This document shows, piece after piece, positions 1 to 29,900 of a stretch of DNA of 64,000 bases. Within the stretch, counting starts at the first letter, position 1. Every line of letters starts with the position of its first letter. Source of the stretch: Geotrypetes seraphini (lineage: Eukaryota > Chordata > Amphibia > Gymnophiona > Dermophiidae); the NCBI RefSeq assembly GCF_902459505.1, contig NC_047088.1, forward strand, positions 29,258,730 to 29,322,729, read 5' to 3'. The notes beneath the pieces were generated by a model. It saw only the letters and a program-made list of their open reading frames with translations. It was not told the origin of the DNA and did not search any database. Position numbers and translations under genes: made by a program.

Positions 1-451
1 GATCGGGCGTGCACACCGCTGGCACTTCTTAAAACCTGGCTGCGGGGGCATGAATGGAAACACGGCCTCCGCAAAATCAAACCCGAGGCCTGGATCGTGG
101 CAACAGGCCCCGCCGGGGTAGGAACGAAAAAATAAAACAAAAGAAAGAATTTTTTTTTTTTTTTTTTTTGGAATTGGAAAGAAAAAAGTACCCGAAGGTG
201 AAAAACCGAAAAAAATAACGCGAGCGGGAAGGCAAAAGGAGGATTTCAACTCTGTTGAAAAAACACAACGTCTTCTTCGCTCGCGGAAACGAAAAAACTG
301 GGGACCACGCACTCCTCCGTCGGGCGGGAAGGCACTCGCGCACGCGCGGTGCGGCCAACTAGAACTTTCTAGTAAAAAGGTCCGTACCGAGGGCTCCGTC
401 GGTGACGTCACCCATGCGTAAAGAATATGCTGCCTGCTTGTCCTGGGATAA
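1..451 (-). mobile_element. DIRS-like retrotransposon fossil, terminal part
   Basis: The right end carries the terminal repeat ctgcctgcttgtcctgggat found inverted at 63221. The interior resembles the ORF1 leader of the copies ending at 42702 and 51177 (a GFKKC-type zinc-finger start). The element continues past the left edge. Broken and old, with several breaks in the visible part. Confidence 0.65.
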
Positions 452-1084
452 TAGGCTTTCACTTCTGGTGGCTCTATAGATCAGACTTGATAAAATGTGG
501 TTTAATGCCTATCCAACCTGGGAAGGAGCGTGGTTTTGAAGGTTTGCGTAACCGTGTCTGCTGCTGGGCTAGGTTTCTTGTTGCCGTTTAGTTTGTGCTA
601 GTCCTGGAACACATTTCCCAGTTGCTTGCAACACACCAGTTGAATTGCTGTCAGCAAGAACAGTTCATAGCGAGCTGATCCACCATTGGCACTGGAGATC
701 CTTGTACAACCCCAAGCTTATTTCACGACAGCCGATGTAACATCAAGGAGAGGGAGGAACCCTCTGGTTTTGCCACAATTCACAAATTTTAGAGGCATCT
801 GTCCCCATAGGTGGAAGGGGACAGGAAGCTGTTCCAAAGCTCAGGGGCAATCAGAGGGATAAATCAAGCAGTGACCATACCTGGGTGCCCCAGCATAGCT
901 CCCCACTGTCATTCTACCATTAGGGGTAACCAAGATCATTTTTCCTGACTGAGCTAAGCCCATATGATTTGCTATACCTGCAAGGAACTGAATTAAAAAA
1001 ACACCCCAGACAGTCTAAGCTCAAGTTGGTAATAAAGCAGGAAACCAAAGAGTGGCTAACAAAGTTCCCATGGTTATGATAAAA
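452..1084. other. LONRF3 downstream intron sequence, no gene seen
   Basis: I checked both strands for the next LONRF3 exon and found none. No repeat end could be assigned. Confidence 0.4.
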
Positions 1085-1333
1085 GCCCCTTCCCTTGATT
1101 AAAAGCAGACTGAAAACCTACTTTTTGATATAGCCTTCGATCCATAACTCTACTCCCCACCACCCTCCAACCCAGCCAGCAGATTAACCGTTCCCCTTAA
1201 CTGTATCCATGGCATCCTGTCTGTCTTCTCTGTTTAGATTGTAAGCCTTTTGAGCAGGGACTGTCTTTTTTGAGACTGTTCAGTGCTGCGTATTTCTGGT
1301 AGCATTATAGAAATAATTAATAGTAGTAATGTG
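1085..1333 (+). repeat. LINE 3' tail (L2-like group)
   Basis: Encodes a remnant of the typical tail (KSRLKTYFL) followed by gattgtaagc, gagcagggactg and a tatagaaataatt end. Similar tails occur at 1443-1830 (plus), 15797-15945 (minus) and 33287-33430 (minus). Confidence 0.6.
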
Positions 1334-1442
1334 AAGAGTTTCAGTCTTTGGGAAGCAGAGTTGATTATGGATGTCATAATGCCTCATTCCACCAATAAGA
1401 GCCAACCTCATCAGTGATGTCACAATGGCTTGATTGTCTGCC

Positions 1443-18692
<17,250 letters not shown>

Positions 18693-18819
18693 GAGATCGT
18701 GGCTGTGGGGGGCGCCGCCAGCCCATGACACCCCCCACCCCCTAAAGGCGAGGGCAGTTCTGCTCCCCCGGCTCCAGCTCCATCCCTGCGCCACTCGCAC
18801 TAACTGTATCCCAGCGAAG

Positions 18820-18870
18820 CGTTATATAAAATCCAAGCATGTGACGTACAGCTGCTCCTCTCATTGGCAG
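18820..18870 (-). promoter_or_regulatory. LONRF3: LONRF3 core promoter candidate: CCAAT, CRE-like and TATA-like elements
   Basis: Reading the minus strand toward the ATG: a CCAAT box (18863-18867), a CRE-like TACGTCAC (18841-18848), then TATATAA-type sequence (about 18822-18830), roughly 130 bp before the start codon. Order and spacing fit a class II promoter with a start site near 18800. The block is at the edge of a CpG-rich stretch (about 17800-18800). Inferred from motifs only. Confidence 0.5.
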
Positions 18871-19357
18871 GAGCCCAGGAAAAGGTTACAAAACCAGCTG
18901 CTTTTGTAACAGTGTTGCAGCTCCGTGGCCAACCGCCTTTTATCCCCTTTTGTGTTGGGGGGGGGGGAGGGGGTTGCTGAGACGGTTTCCGCTCAGCGCC
19001 AAAAGGAGCGCGGCAGAGCCGGCCCCACCCCTTCTTGTGGCCAAGGTGAAAAATGTTTAAAATAAAAATAAAAAAACCCAAACCTTCCTAGCTTTCAGGA
19101 ATAGGGTACTGAAAAGTAATGCTGGCTTTCACAGTATCAGAAAAATAAAATGAATATGCATGAGAGGCATTTGTAATATACAAAGTTCAGGAAAAGGCTG
19201 AAGCTGCAGGTTCTGGGTGGGGACACAGCACTACTCTTCAGACACTGATACTAAAGGCTAGATTCTTCTGCATTCTCTTTCTTAGATTGAGGAAATCTAC
19301 CTGAGTGAATGGCCATAAAAGTGTCATGACTTTACCCCAGGAAGCAGCACTCTATGC

Positions 19358-19532
19358 CAGGGATAGGGAACTCCGGTCCTCGAGAGCCATATTCCAGTCG
19401 GGTTTTCAGGATTTCCCCAATGAATATGCATTGAAAGGAGTGCATGCAAATAGATCTCATGCATATTCATTGGGGAAATCCTGAAAACCCAACTGGAATA
19501 TGGCTCTCGAGGACCGGAGTTCCCTACCCCTG
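19358..19532. mobile_element. Non-autonomous hAT element, palindromic, 175 bp
   Basis: Ends CAGGGATAGGGAACTCC and ggagttccctacccctg; 8-bp duplication ctctatgc (19350-19357, 19533-19540). Confidence 0.92.
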
Positions 19533-19710
19533 CTCTATGCAAAGAAAGATATTTAAATTATAAAGCTGACAGTGATTGGCTATGCAGTGGAAGATTAGGA
19601 ACAGCTCCCAGCTGGACCCAGCCAGCTAAATAGTGCTGAATATTGCCCCAGCATATTTCTATGCATATAACATGCCCACATGTATAACATAAAACACACA
19701 AATTGCATAT

Positions 19711-19830
19711 CTTTTACTAAGCTGTGGCCCAGAATGCTAAATGCTTCATCATTCATAGGAATTCTATGAGCATCGAAGCATTTAGGGCTCCGAGCCGCGG
19801 TAGAAACCTCTACCACAGCTTAGTAAAAGG
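19711..19830. mobile_element. Palindromic MITE, cttttactaagct type
   Basis: cttttactaagctgtgg at the left pairs with ccacagcttagtaaaag at the right. Related to the GGGCTCCTTTTAC family. Confidence 0.65.
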
Positions 19831-19912
19831 ACAGGGGGGTAAATCTGTATAATAAACCCACGCATATAATATGTGCTTTAACATCTAGAGTTACACAATT
19901 TATAGAATATGG

Positions 19913-22130
19913 GGCTCATAATCAAGTTTAAAACGTTAAAAAACCAGATTGTTGCAGAAAGAATCTCCAAGTTTTTGGCATTGGAGGAATCAATTACATC
20001 GCTTGGGAGGTTCGAGGTTCACCTAAAAAAACTCGTCTTTTTATGGACGTTTTGGATCCTTATATTCAGAATCTTTCACCAAAAATACGAAGTTTGGTTA
20101 TCAATGATTTATTATGAAAATTAGGTTTAATAATTACATGATGAGGAAAAAAAGTCAAATTTCACCAGAAAATAACAAGCTTTTATTAATTATGACAGGG
20201 GTTGCCATTCAGCATATAACTAATAACTGGAAAAATTACAACAACCTAAATTATACATTTTGGTGGAATACAATATGTCATATATTCAAAATGGAAAGAA
20301 CAATAGCAATACAAAGGGGGACATATACTAAATTTATAAAAATATGGGGGCCATTGGCAAAATACTGTAATGAATAAATAGTAGGATTTTTCTTCTTCTT
20401 TTCTTCTTTTAGGGATCTTTTTTATGACACACATAAAGGGGGGGTAAAGAAAATAATTTCTACATAATATGTTATAATATATTATACAATATGAAATGTA
20501 TGAATGAAAAGTAATAGAAGGGTGGGGGGAGGGAGAGGGGATAAAATTTATTTAAAACATATTGTATTAGATATAAAAATGTTATTGAAATATTCATCAA
20601 TTGTATTTTAACATGTTGTACATTTTCTATAAAATTTGAAAATTAAAAATATTATATATTAAAGTAATAAAAGGGTGGGGGGAGGGTGAGGGGGAAAATC
20701 AAATTTAGATATATAATGTATTAGATATAAAAGTGATACTATGTTTTTATCAATTGTATTTTAATATTTTGTACACTTTATGTAAAATTTGAAAATAAAA
20801 AATAATGGGAAAAAAAAGGTTTAATAATTACATTCCAGTTATTTATTTTAATTCTTTATTTTTGTCAACTTTCATCCAGGGTGAGGGATTTCATTTAGGG
20901 GAAGATAGTGGGTAGGGGATGGAATTAAGGGGGGGTGTAGATAAGATTGAATTAATTGATATGAAAATTAAATTTGAAAGAATTATTTAAATTTGTATGA
21001 AATTTATTGTAATTCTTATTGTATTGAATGTATTTTTGTATTATCCTATTGTACTGATAATTTGATTCTTTCAATAAAAATTGTTATACATAAAAAACTA
21101 GATTAAGTCAGCACTTGGACATTCTAATAGCAGGGACATCCAAATGCCAATAATCAAACCAACTTTCGGGACGTGCAGCAGCACTTCTAAGCTGCTGTGC
21201 GTCCAGAGAGTAAAGGGGTATGTTGGGAAGTGTGCGATGGGCAGGAATCGGGTGTGCTTCAATCTGAACGTACCCCAGCCATAGTCAAAACTTTCCTAGA
21301 GGGAACTTAAGACGCCGACAGTTCGATTTGTTTGAGTTGTGTCTAAGTTCCACAAAGGTGCCCAAACTGACAAGAAGACCACGGGAAGATTTAAGGCCTG
21401 ATCCCCCACCCCTTACACCCTCAGTGGTCACAACCGCTCCCACCACTCAAAGAGTGATCGCAGCACAGGAATCCCCATCAGTAGAGCTGGTTTCAGGGAT
21501 TCCTGGTGGCAGAGCCCAACACCCCTCCCCCTGACATCCCATACCTCCCCCCTGTATCTTTGAAATAGCAAGCAGCAGGAGGGAATCCCACTCCCTCCTG
21601 CCTACAGGGCCGCGTGTTGCAATGATGGGGTTTCATCCTCCCAGTGCATCTTGGGATGCAGTGGGAGGCTCAAAATTGCCATTTTTAGCTTATCAGGGCT
21701 TTCGGCCCCTTCCAAAGCATCTCAAGATGCATTGGGAGGGGGAAGCCACATCATTGTAGCATACAGACCTGTAGGCAGGAGGGGGTGTAGGGCTCCGTGG
21801 CTCAGCTGATCACGGCATGGGGAATCCCCATCAGCTGAGCTACCAGGAATACCCCCGAAACTGGCTCAGCTGATGGGGATTCCTTCTGCTGTGATCAGAC
21901 AAGGTAGTTGGGTACTTCTGCAAAACTTGCTTTTGTATGTTTTTCAAATGGACATTTTTATTTTTGAAAATGGGCAAAAAAGGTAGATGTCCTAAGAACC
22001 AAAACTTATACCTTGCTCATTTTCAAAAATAAAAGATACGACGGTTGGCAGCTTTGAAGATGGACATTTTTCCTGTTGCACAAAATGTCCAACCTCAGAC
22101 TTAAGCACATTTTTGATTATGCCCCTCCAT
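19913..22130. mobile_element. Possible long DNA element with ggggcataatcaa-type ends, hosting an L1
   Basis: The left edge ggggctcataatcaag and right edge ttgattatgcccct are inverted relatives. No target duplication was found, so the pairing is tentative. The L1 at 20140 is inserted in it. No transposase seen. Confidence 0.35.
20140..20817 (+). mobile_element. L1-type LINE, 5'-truncated, with 16-bp target duplication
   Basis: Flanked by perfect ggtttaataattacat at 20124-20139 and 20818-20833. Codes for the ORF2 C-terminus (NNKLLLIMTGVAIQ, NYTFWWNTICHIFKMERT) and a stop, then a 3' UTR that is internally duplicated, each copy with a G-rich tract (gggtggggggaggg). The paralogue at 40819-41321 has the same layout. 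Confidence 0.85.
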
Positions 22131-22266
22131 GTGTATTTCCCATTCCCATGACTAAAATTTTGTCACAGCAATTTATGTCAACTAAAACCTGGTATAAATG
22201 CCTGCATTTAAGTTGCATGCAGATCAAGCATAGTCTATAATACTACATGTTAACTTTTATGAATGC

Positions 22267-22940
22267 CCATAAGAACATAAGAATTGCCGCTGCTGGCTCA
22301 GACCAGTGGTCCATCATGCCCTGCAGTCCGCTCACGCGGCGGCCCTCTGGTCAAAGACCAGCGCCCTATCAGTGTATGGCCTTGTTCAGCAGGAAGTTGC
22401 CTAACTTTGTCTTGAATCCCTGGAGGATGTTTTCCCCTATGACAGACTCTGGAAGAGTGTTCCAGTTTTCTACCACTCTCTGGGCGAAGAACTTCCTTAC
22501 GTTTGTACGGAATCTATCCCCTTTCAACTTTAGACAGTGCCCTCTCGTTCTCCCTACCTTGGAGAGGGTGAACAACCTGTCCTTATCTACTAAGTCTATC
22601 CTCTTCAGTACCTTGAATGTTTCGATCATGTCCCCCTCTCAGTCTCCTGTGTTCGAGGGAGAAGAGGCCGGGTTTCCCTAATCTTTCGCTGTAGGGCAGC
22701 TCCTCCAACCCCTTAACCATCTTAGTCGCTCTTCTCTGGACCCTTTCGAGTAGTACCGTGTCCTTCTTCATGCATGGTGACCAGTCCTGGACGCAGTATT
22801 CCAGGTGTGGGCGCACCATGGCCCGGTACAGCGGCATGATAACCTTCTCCGATCTGTTCGTGATCCCCTTCTTTATCATTCCTAGCATTCTGTTCGCCCT
22901 TTTCGCCGCCGCTGTCACCCACGACTTGCTTTTGCCCCTC
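22267..22940 (-). mobile_element. CR1-like LINE, 3' part of ORF2
   Basis: Minus-strand fragments include [44 protein letters not shown] and FAQRVVENWNTLPESVIGEN. Frameshifted. The 3' end aagaacataagaattgccgc is at the left. Confidence 0.85.
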
Positions 22941-23382
22941 CCCTGGTCACACTCACTTTTAAGATATGTGTGGTACAATTTACACACACTACTTTATAGA
23001 AAGTTGTGCTCGTAAATTTTAATTAGTGCCAATTGCTTCAACATCTAGCAGTTCCCATTCATGGCTCATTTCCAGAGATGAGCAGTAGCTCTTCCAAACT
23101 TAGTACTTCAGAAATGTGTCCAAACCTCTTTTAAATCCCACGATGTTGGTCACCTTGATCGCATCTGCCTCCAACAGACTTCAGGTTTTATGTGCTTTAT
23201 GAATAACTTTATATGATTTTGTTTTCAAATTTACTGGCCATTATTTGTCTTTGTGTTTTTGAACAGATTAATTGACTGTTCCCTACTTAACATTCTTCCC
23301 CACTCATGATTTTATAAAACTTCCATCATATATCCCCCTTCTCCCAAGTCATTTTTTCTCCGAGATGAACAGCCCTATGCGG

Positions 23383-23635
23383 TTTAAGCATTTCTATCCG
23401 GAAGGTGTGATAGGCCAGAGCACACTACAGGGGTTCAAGGAAGGTTTGGATAGGTTCCTGGAGGATAAGGGGATTGAGGGGTACAGATAGAACTAGAAGT
23501 AGGTTATAGAAGTGGTCAGAAACCACTTCACAGGTCACAGACCTGATGGACCGCCGCGGGAGCAGACCGCTGGGCGCGATGGACCTCTGGTCTGACCCAG
23601 TGGAGGCAACTTCTTATGTTCTTAATTAAAATATT
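23383..23635 (+). mobile_element. CR1-like LINE 3' end
   Basis: Encodes a remnant of FKEGLDRFLEDKGIEGYR, then tggtctgacccagtgg and a final cttatgttctta. Same subfamily as 22267-22940 in opposite orientation. Lies just beyond the 3' end of COMMD5. Confidence 0.8.
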
Positions 23636-23865
23636 AGCTAATAAGGGGTTTCCTGTACAGGAAATCTGCAAGGAAGTTACCACCATCACAAATACATTTC
23701 TCTGGGAAATCAGGAAGCCTTTTCTTTTTTTTAATACTTCAATTGAAAAAAAAAAGATATATACAGTGTAACAGGTTGCTAGACTTTCTTTTTTCACAAC
23801 ACTTGACACAGGCAAGTGTTAACAAGTGGTGATTCTTTAAACAATCCTTCACAGATACGCACTAG

Positions 23866-23871
23866 TTTATT
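23866..23871 (-). terminator. COMMD5: Candidate COMMD5 polyadenylation signal AATAAA
   Basis: A canonical AATAAA lies about 9 nt after the stop codon on the minus strand. If used, the 3' UTR would be only about 25-40 nt. No transcript evidence is available here. Confidence 0.45.
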
Positions 23872-23880
23872 GAGGTGTGA

Positions 23881-23982
23881 TCAGTCCTGGATTTTAAGAA
23901 TGCTTCTCTTTTCTAGGTCATTCATTTCTTTCAGTATCAGGGCAACATTATATCTTAATTCATGAAACTTTGCAACTGGAAC
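23881..23982 (-). CDS. COMMD5: COMMD5 terminal coding exon
   Basis: 102 bp after tttttcag, encoding VPVAKFHELRYNVALILKEM to the terminal KIQD and TGA. Matches the human C-terminus, including the final QD. Confidence 0.95.
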   Translation of the reverse strand, partial: VPVAKFHELRYNVALILKEMNDLEKRSILKIQD

Positions 23983-26900
23983 CTGAAAAAAAGACAAGAA
24001 TAGGATTGTTGAGGAATTTTTTGCATACGTATGAGCCTATCCAAGTCATATAGTAAAACAAAAAGAAATAAACCAGAAAACCAACTTTAAACTCTAGGGG
24101 CCGGATAGTATTTATAAATTTAGTAGCTGCCACTAAACATATAAGATGTGGTAAGAGCTTTTCACCTTGAGGCAGATCTGTTCCCTTACACCCAACACTT
24201 GATCTGATTTTTCTCAGAATTTTTTGGGCCATCATCCCTAAAACCGACTACAGTACTTCCCCAAAATTCATGGGGGTTCTGTTTCAGGAACACCCGCAAA
24301 TTTTGAAAAACCATGAATGTGGTTTAGGAGCTGATCAAAGGCAGGAGAGGCAGGCGAGGACAGCTGGGGTGCCGGCGGGTGCCGAAAATCATTCTCAGTA
24401 TTTTCTGACTGCCTCTTCCTGGTACTAAAGTCAGGCTACACCAATCAGGAGCTGCTTTGACATGCCAGATAACAGGAAGAAGTGGTCGGAAAATGACGCG
24501 AATTACTGAGTGCGTGATTACCGTGTATTTTGGACCATTTGCAAAGTTATTTGGTAAAAGTGATATGATAATGTCACTCCCTTATTTATTTCTAAACACT
24601 GGTTGCCTGTGGTGTATCATATCCCTTTTAAATAGCATACACTAGGTCATCAGATTTTACACTCTGACTTTCCTTTATTTCTTGCTAATTTTGATCCCTT
24701 TTGTTCCATTGAGGTGTTTCCACTCATCCCAGCGTCGCCTTCATAATGCTGTGAGATGCAAACGGCCGGACCTGTGGGCAGTGGGCAATTGGCAACTCCA
24801 TCACGATAACGCACCTCCCCATTCTTCACATCTGATACGGAGTTTCCTGGCCAAACACAACACACCTGTGATTCCTCAGGCTCCCTACTCTCCTGACATG
24901 ACTCTGTGTGACTTCTGGCTTTTCCCCAAGCTGAAAATGCCCCTGAAAGGGACCAGATTTCAGTCAAGAGAAGACATCATGCAGAATGTGATGGACCAGT
25001 TGCGAGCAATCTCAAAAGAGGCGTTCCAGCGCTGCTTCCGACAGTGGCAGAACCGTTCGAAGAAGTGTGTGGCAGCCCAAGGGGACTACTTTGAAGGAGA
25101 TTAGTATAAGATTGTTGCATCTGAACACGAGCATTTTTTATGAATAAAGGTCTGATACTTTTTGAACATCCCTCGTATACGTGAGGCTCAAACTATATTG
25201 AAACATTGTGAATATTAATCGTAACAGCAAAAGGTTGTTGTGTTTAAAGAAATAATAGCTTATAAGGTGCAAATTTTTAAAAAAAGATTTACACAATGCT
25301 TATGAAATTACAACATAACAAAAAAAATAAAAATAAAAAAAATATAAATAAGTATACTGATTTAACAGTCGTAAAAGCAGTTATAAAAACTGAATAAACC
25401 CAAATAAAACAACTAATATTATAGAATTCTCTCATTTCAGAAACACCTCTGATTTTAACCTCTGTTTTTCCAATTATTCATATTTTATCTTCTTCAATTT
25501 CCATAAGTTATGAAAAAATGAACTACAATGAGTAATACTGAATAAACATTGATTTAAAATTTTTTAAAATATCATATTTACCTCAGCAGCTGTAAGTTAC
25601 ATCTTATGTTTTTACATAAGAAGCAATTTTAAATTAGGATCAAATGACTCCATTGGTCATTTTAGGTAGGTAAAATTATTGGTAGTTCTAGTGCAGTGGT
25701 CTCAAACTCAAACCCTTTGCAGGGCCACATTTTGGATTTGTAGGTACTTGGAGGGCCTCAGAAAAAATAGTTAATGTCTTATTAAAGAAATGATGATAAT
25801 TTTGCATGAGATAAAACTCTTTATAGTTTATAAATCTTTCCTTTTGGCTAAGTCTTAATAATAATATTGTAATTTATAGCTAAAGAGACATATGATCAAG
25901 AAACTGTTTTATTTTACTTTTGTGATTATGATAAACACCGAGTGCCTCAAAATAGTACCTGGTGGGCCGCGAGTTTGAGACCACTGTTTTAGTGTTAAAA
26001 CAAGTAAACAAGTTATCATAGCTATATACAGACAACATGTACCAAACTTACTTCGAAGCGGTGACTTGTCTTGTCAGACAGCTTCAGCTGCATTAAAATG
26101 GATGGCTGCAGTGCACGGGCCAGTGAGCTGAAAACAAGTACATTCTTGGCATTAAACACATGGCATTTGCTTGCAGCAGTTAAGAGGAATAACGTAAAAG
26201 AATTCTTGCATGCCAGGCCACATTCTATCCACAAGTACCATATATACTCAAATATAAACCAAGATTTTTGGGCCCAAAAATGGGGGCTTCGGTTTATATT
26301 CAAACCTTCTTTTTGACGAAGGTGCTTTTTCCCTCTCCTCACCACCCAATGATCAACACTGCTATTTTCCACCCCACCCCACATGTCCAGCACTGCTATC
26401 CTCCACCCCCCGTCCGATGACCAGCACTGCTATCTTCGTCCCCCTCACCCTCCTATCCTTCACTATGCCCATACCAAACCGACTTCGCACTTAACAGTTC
26501 TGGGACTCAGGAAGCTGACGTTCTGTTCTGGTGAAGGGCCTTGAGCGTCTGCGCATGCTCAAGGTCTACTGGCTCCCGCCATCTCCATGATTCTCAAAGG
26601 GAGTACAGCAAGCCTTGAGCATGCATAGATGCTCAAGTCTCTTTACCAGCATTGAGCGTTGGCTTCCTTAGTCCCAGAACTGTAAGTAAGATGTTGTTCC
26701 GGGGCAGGGGGGAGCAGGTAGTGGAGTCCAAAAGTGCCTAAGCCACTGGTCTTTGATTCTCCAGTACTGCTGTGGCCTCCTCTGTGCTGTTCTTTTGCTG
26801 CAGTCCACCCCACTTTGAAACAACTTCCTGTTTCCACTTGGGCAGACCGCAACAAAGGAATGGTGCAGAGGAGGCTGTACAAGAGAATAGCAGAGGAGGC

Positions 26901-29900
26901 TGCGCAAGAGAATAGCTCCCGGGACGGCAACCTCTTTGTAGTTTCTGTAGTGAGAGGTGCTTCAGAACTGGGTGGGGAGAACATGTGGTGTAACTGGGGA
27001 GGTGTGGAGGGGGAGGGAGGGAAAAAGAAGGTAGATATACTGGATGGGAGGGGCAGAGGAGGAAGTGGAAGAGATGATGCACATGGATGGATAGAAGGAG
27101 AAGAGAGAGAAGAGATGGTGCCCATGAATGGATGGAAGGAGAAGAGAGGGAAGAGATGGTGCCCATAGACAGAGAGAAGTGGGAGAAAAGAGATGGTGCT
27201 CATGGATGGAGGACAGGGGAAGAGCTGGATAGATTTGAGATGGAGGCAGAAAAAAATGGAAGAAAACTGAATATGAAAATCAGTGCCAAAGATGGATGTA
27301 GTTAGTGCAAGAGGTGAAGGAGAGTAAAGAAACAGCAAATGCGTAAAGAGGTCTTGAAAACAGAGTTAAGAGCAAAGGAGCAAGATAATCAGAAAAATAA
27401 AATTGCCAGATAACAAAAGTAGGAAAAATATTTCTATTTTTAATTTAGTGATTGAAATAGTCAATTTTGAAAATTTACATGTTTTTATAATTTGAACTGT
27501 TCAGGAAGAAATTCATTTCTTTCTATTTCTTTTGTAGTTTACTGTGTGCAGAGTGGCATATTAGGGTTTTGTTTAGATACAATAGTACTTTTAATTTGTG
27601 GGTTTGTATTTGAAAAGCCTTTTTCTGTTTTCTGCAAGTGTGACTGAAGACAGGTATTCTGGTGTGAATAGAAGTTCAGAAACTTTGGTTGGTGTCATAG
27701 CCCCAAGTAGGAAGATATCTGTTGGCTCTCCTTCGAAACAGCTCCAACTGAAAAATTAGTGAGTGTGTGGCGCAGTGGTTGGATCTACAGCCTCAGCACC
27801 CTGGGGTTGTGGGTTCAAACCCCGCGCTGCTCCTTGTGACTCTGGGCAAGTCACTCAGTCCTCTATAGCCCCAGGTACGTTAGATAGATTGTGAGCCCAC
27901 CGGGACAGATAGGGAAAAATGCTTGAGTACCTGATTGTAAAAACCGCTTAGATAACCTTGATAAGCGGTATATCAAATCCTAATAAACTTGAAACTTATG
28001 ACCCTCACATACCCAAATTTCCAATCTCGGTTTATATTCGAGTCAACCTTTTTTTTATTTTTATTTTTTTTTTTTCCTTTATGGGGGGAGGTCATCTCGG
28101 TTTATATTTGAGTATATACAGTATTTCTTCATATGCTATTTTGATTTGACAATTTCCACTTGCTCCTTCAGGATTCCAGCTCAGTCAGAACCAGGGCTGG
28201 ATCTGGTGCCATAACGTTTCATTTACAACTACCTAGCACGTTTTCCTCTATATTATATCCCTGCCCAACTCACTTTAGTGCAAATCATTGTGTTATGCAG
28301 AATTATTTATGAGGAACATAAGAAGTGCCTCTGCTGGGTCAGACCTGAGGTCCATCTTGCCCAGCAGTCCGCTCATGTGGCGGCCCAACAGATTCAAGAC
28401 CTGTGCAGTAATCCTCTATCTATACCCCTCTATCCCTGTTTCCAACAGAAACTTGTCCAATCCCTTCTTGAACCCCAATACCGTACTCTGTCCTATCACG
28501 CCCTCTGGAAGCGCAATCCAGGTGTCCACCACACATTGGGTTGCGCTTCCAGAGGACATTACAATAGTATTAGAGAATTACTAGGCTAAACTTGGAGGAG
28601 TGGCCTAGTGGTTAGAGAAGCAGCTGAGAACCATGGAACACACTAGAGAGTTGCGTGGGAACAGAAATGAAACCCGTCCCCACTGGTATCAAACCTAACC
28701 CGTCGGTCCTCGCTAGAAATCAAATCCGTCCCCACAAGTAATCTCTTCCATCCTCGACCATTTCCATAAACTTCAAAAGTAGTTATTTCATTTAATTAAA
28801 AGCTCTGGTAAAGACCCATTTACAAATAAGCAGAAGCTTTATTAATTTGGAAATATTAATTGGGAAGAATACATACTTTGTAAATGAGTCTCTGCCAGAG
28901 CCCCTAATGTAAATATAAAATCTCCAGCTGATGAGGACCCTCAAGCTATATCAGCTTCCTCTAAAGGTGGCAGGGGGGTCCCTTTTACCAAGCTTGGCAG
29001 GCAGCAACAGTGTTCCTGAGTCACAGATGCTGGCACCTCAGTGGTTCAGAGATGCTGCCAGCGACTGCTGTGCTTGGTGGAGGGAAGTTCTGGCTACCTT
29101 TGGAGGAGGTTCTCAGCTGGTGGTGCTTGGGGATCTTCACCAGCAACAGCAAGGGTCAGCAAGTACTTTAACACTGGAGAAATAAAACCAGAAATGCATT
29201 TCCTTTTCTGTTGACCACAATACAAACTGTGAAAAGCAAGAACGGGAAGACCCAATATTCCACAGAAAAAGAAATCCAGCAACAAAACAAACTGTGGATG
29301 AAACATAATGTTTTTGACCTTTCTTTATTTCTTCAGTCAATGTCAAGATAAATATCCACATCAACCATATTAAAAGCTAATGGACCCGACATGGGCCGTG
29401 TTTCGGCTAACAAAGCCTTTCTCAAGGGTACAGGCGTTAGACAATGCGCTATAATTATAGAATAGGTTTCCAAATTGCAAATACCAATTTGTGGAACGAA
29501 GTAGTGTTGACTGCTAGTATACAGAACCTGGGTAAAGTTTCACCATGGTCTCAGCCACCCAAAGGGGTCCCTCTAGGACCTCCCAATGGTTGGTCAGCTT
29601 CTTAGTAATGTCCAGATGGGAGGGAAAGAATGTGGTCATAAGTGAGTACTGGGCAGTAGAAGTCTGTGAAGGTTTTATCTGTAATTCTAGGACATAGTCA
29701 TATCCTCTCCAAGATCCAGGGCTGCCACCTGGTTGGGACCTGGCCTTCTCATGTACGATGCAGAATCTTCTAGTACCTAGGACCCAGACTAGGAAAGCAA
29801 ATGCACTGATACAGACTCCACTTTATTCCAGTCCTTTTCTGTATATTACACATGGCTCTGCTGTGGGGAAATAAATAAAATGTGCTCTTGGGAGGGTGGG

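Noticed and set aside
24682-25104. Domesticated mariner-derived host gene
   Set aside because: No upstream exon or promoter, the N-terminal DNA-binding part is missing, and the terminal repeat is still attached; a simple truncated insertion explains it.
26643-27338. 231-codon minus-strand open frame
   Set aside because: Translation of the purine-rich tandem repeats of the 26239-28123 element; no domain signature.
27766-27840. Functional tRNA gene
   Set aside because: A and B boxes are present, but the sequence continues into a repeated SINE body and no cloverleaf with an acceptor stem can be formed.
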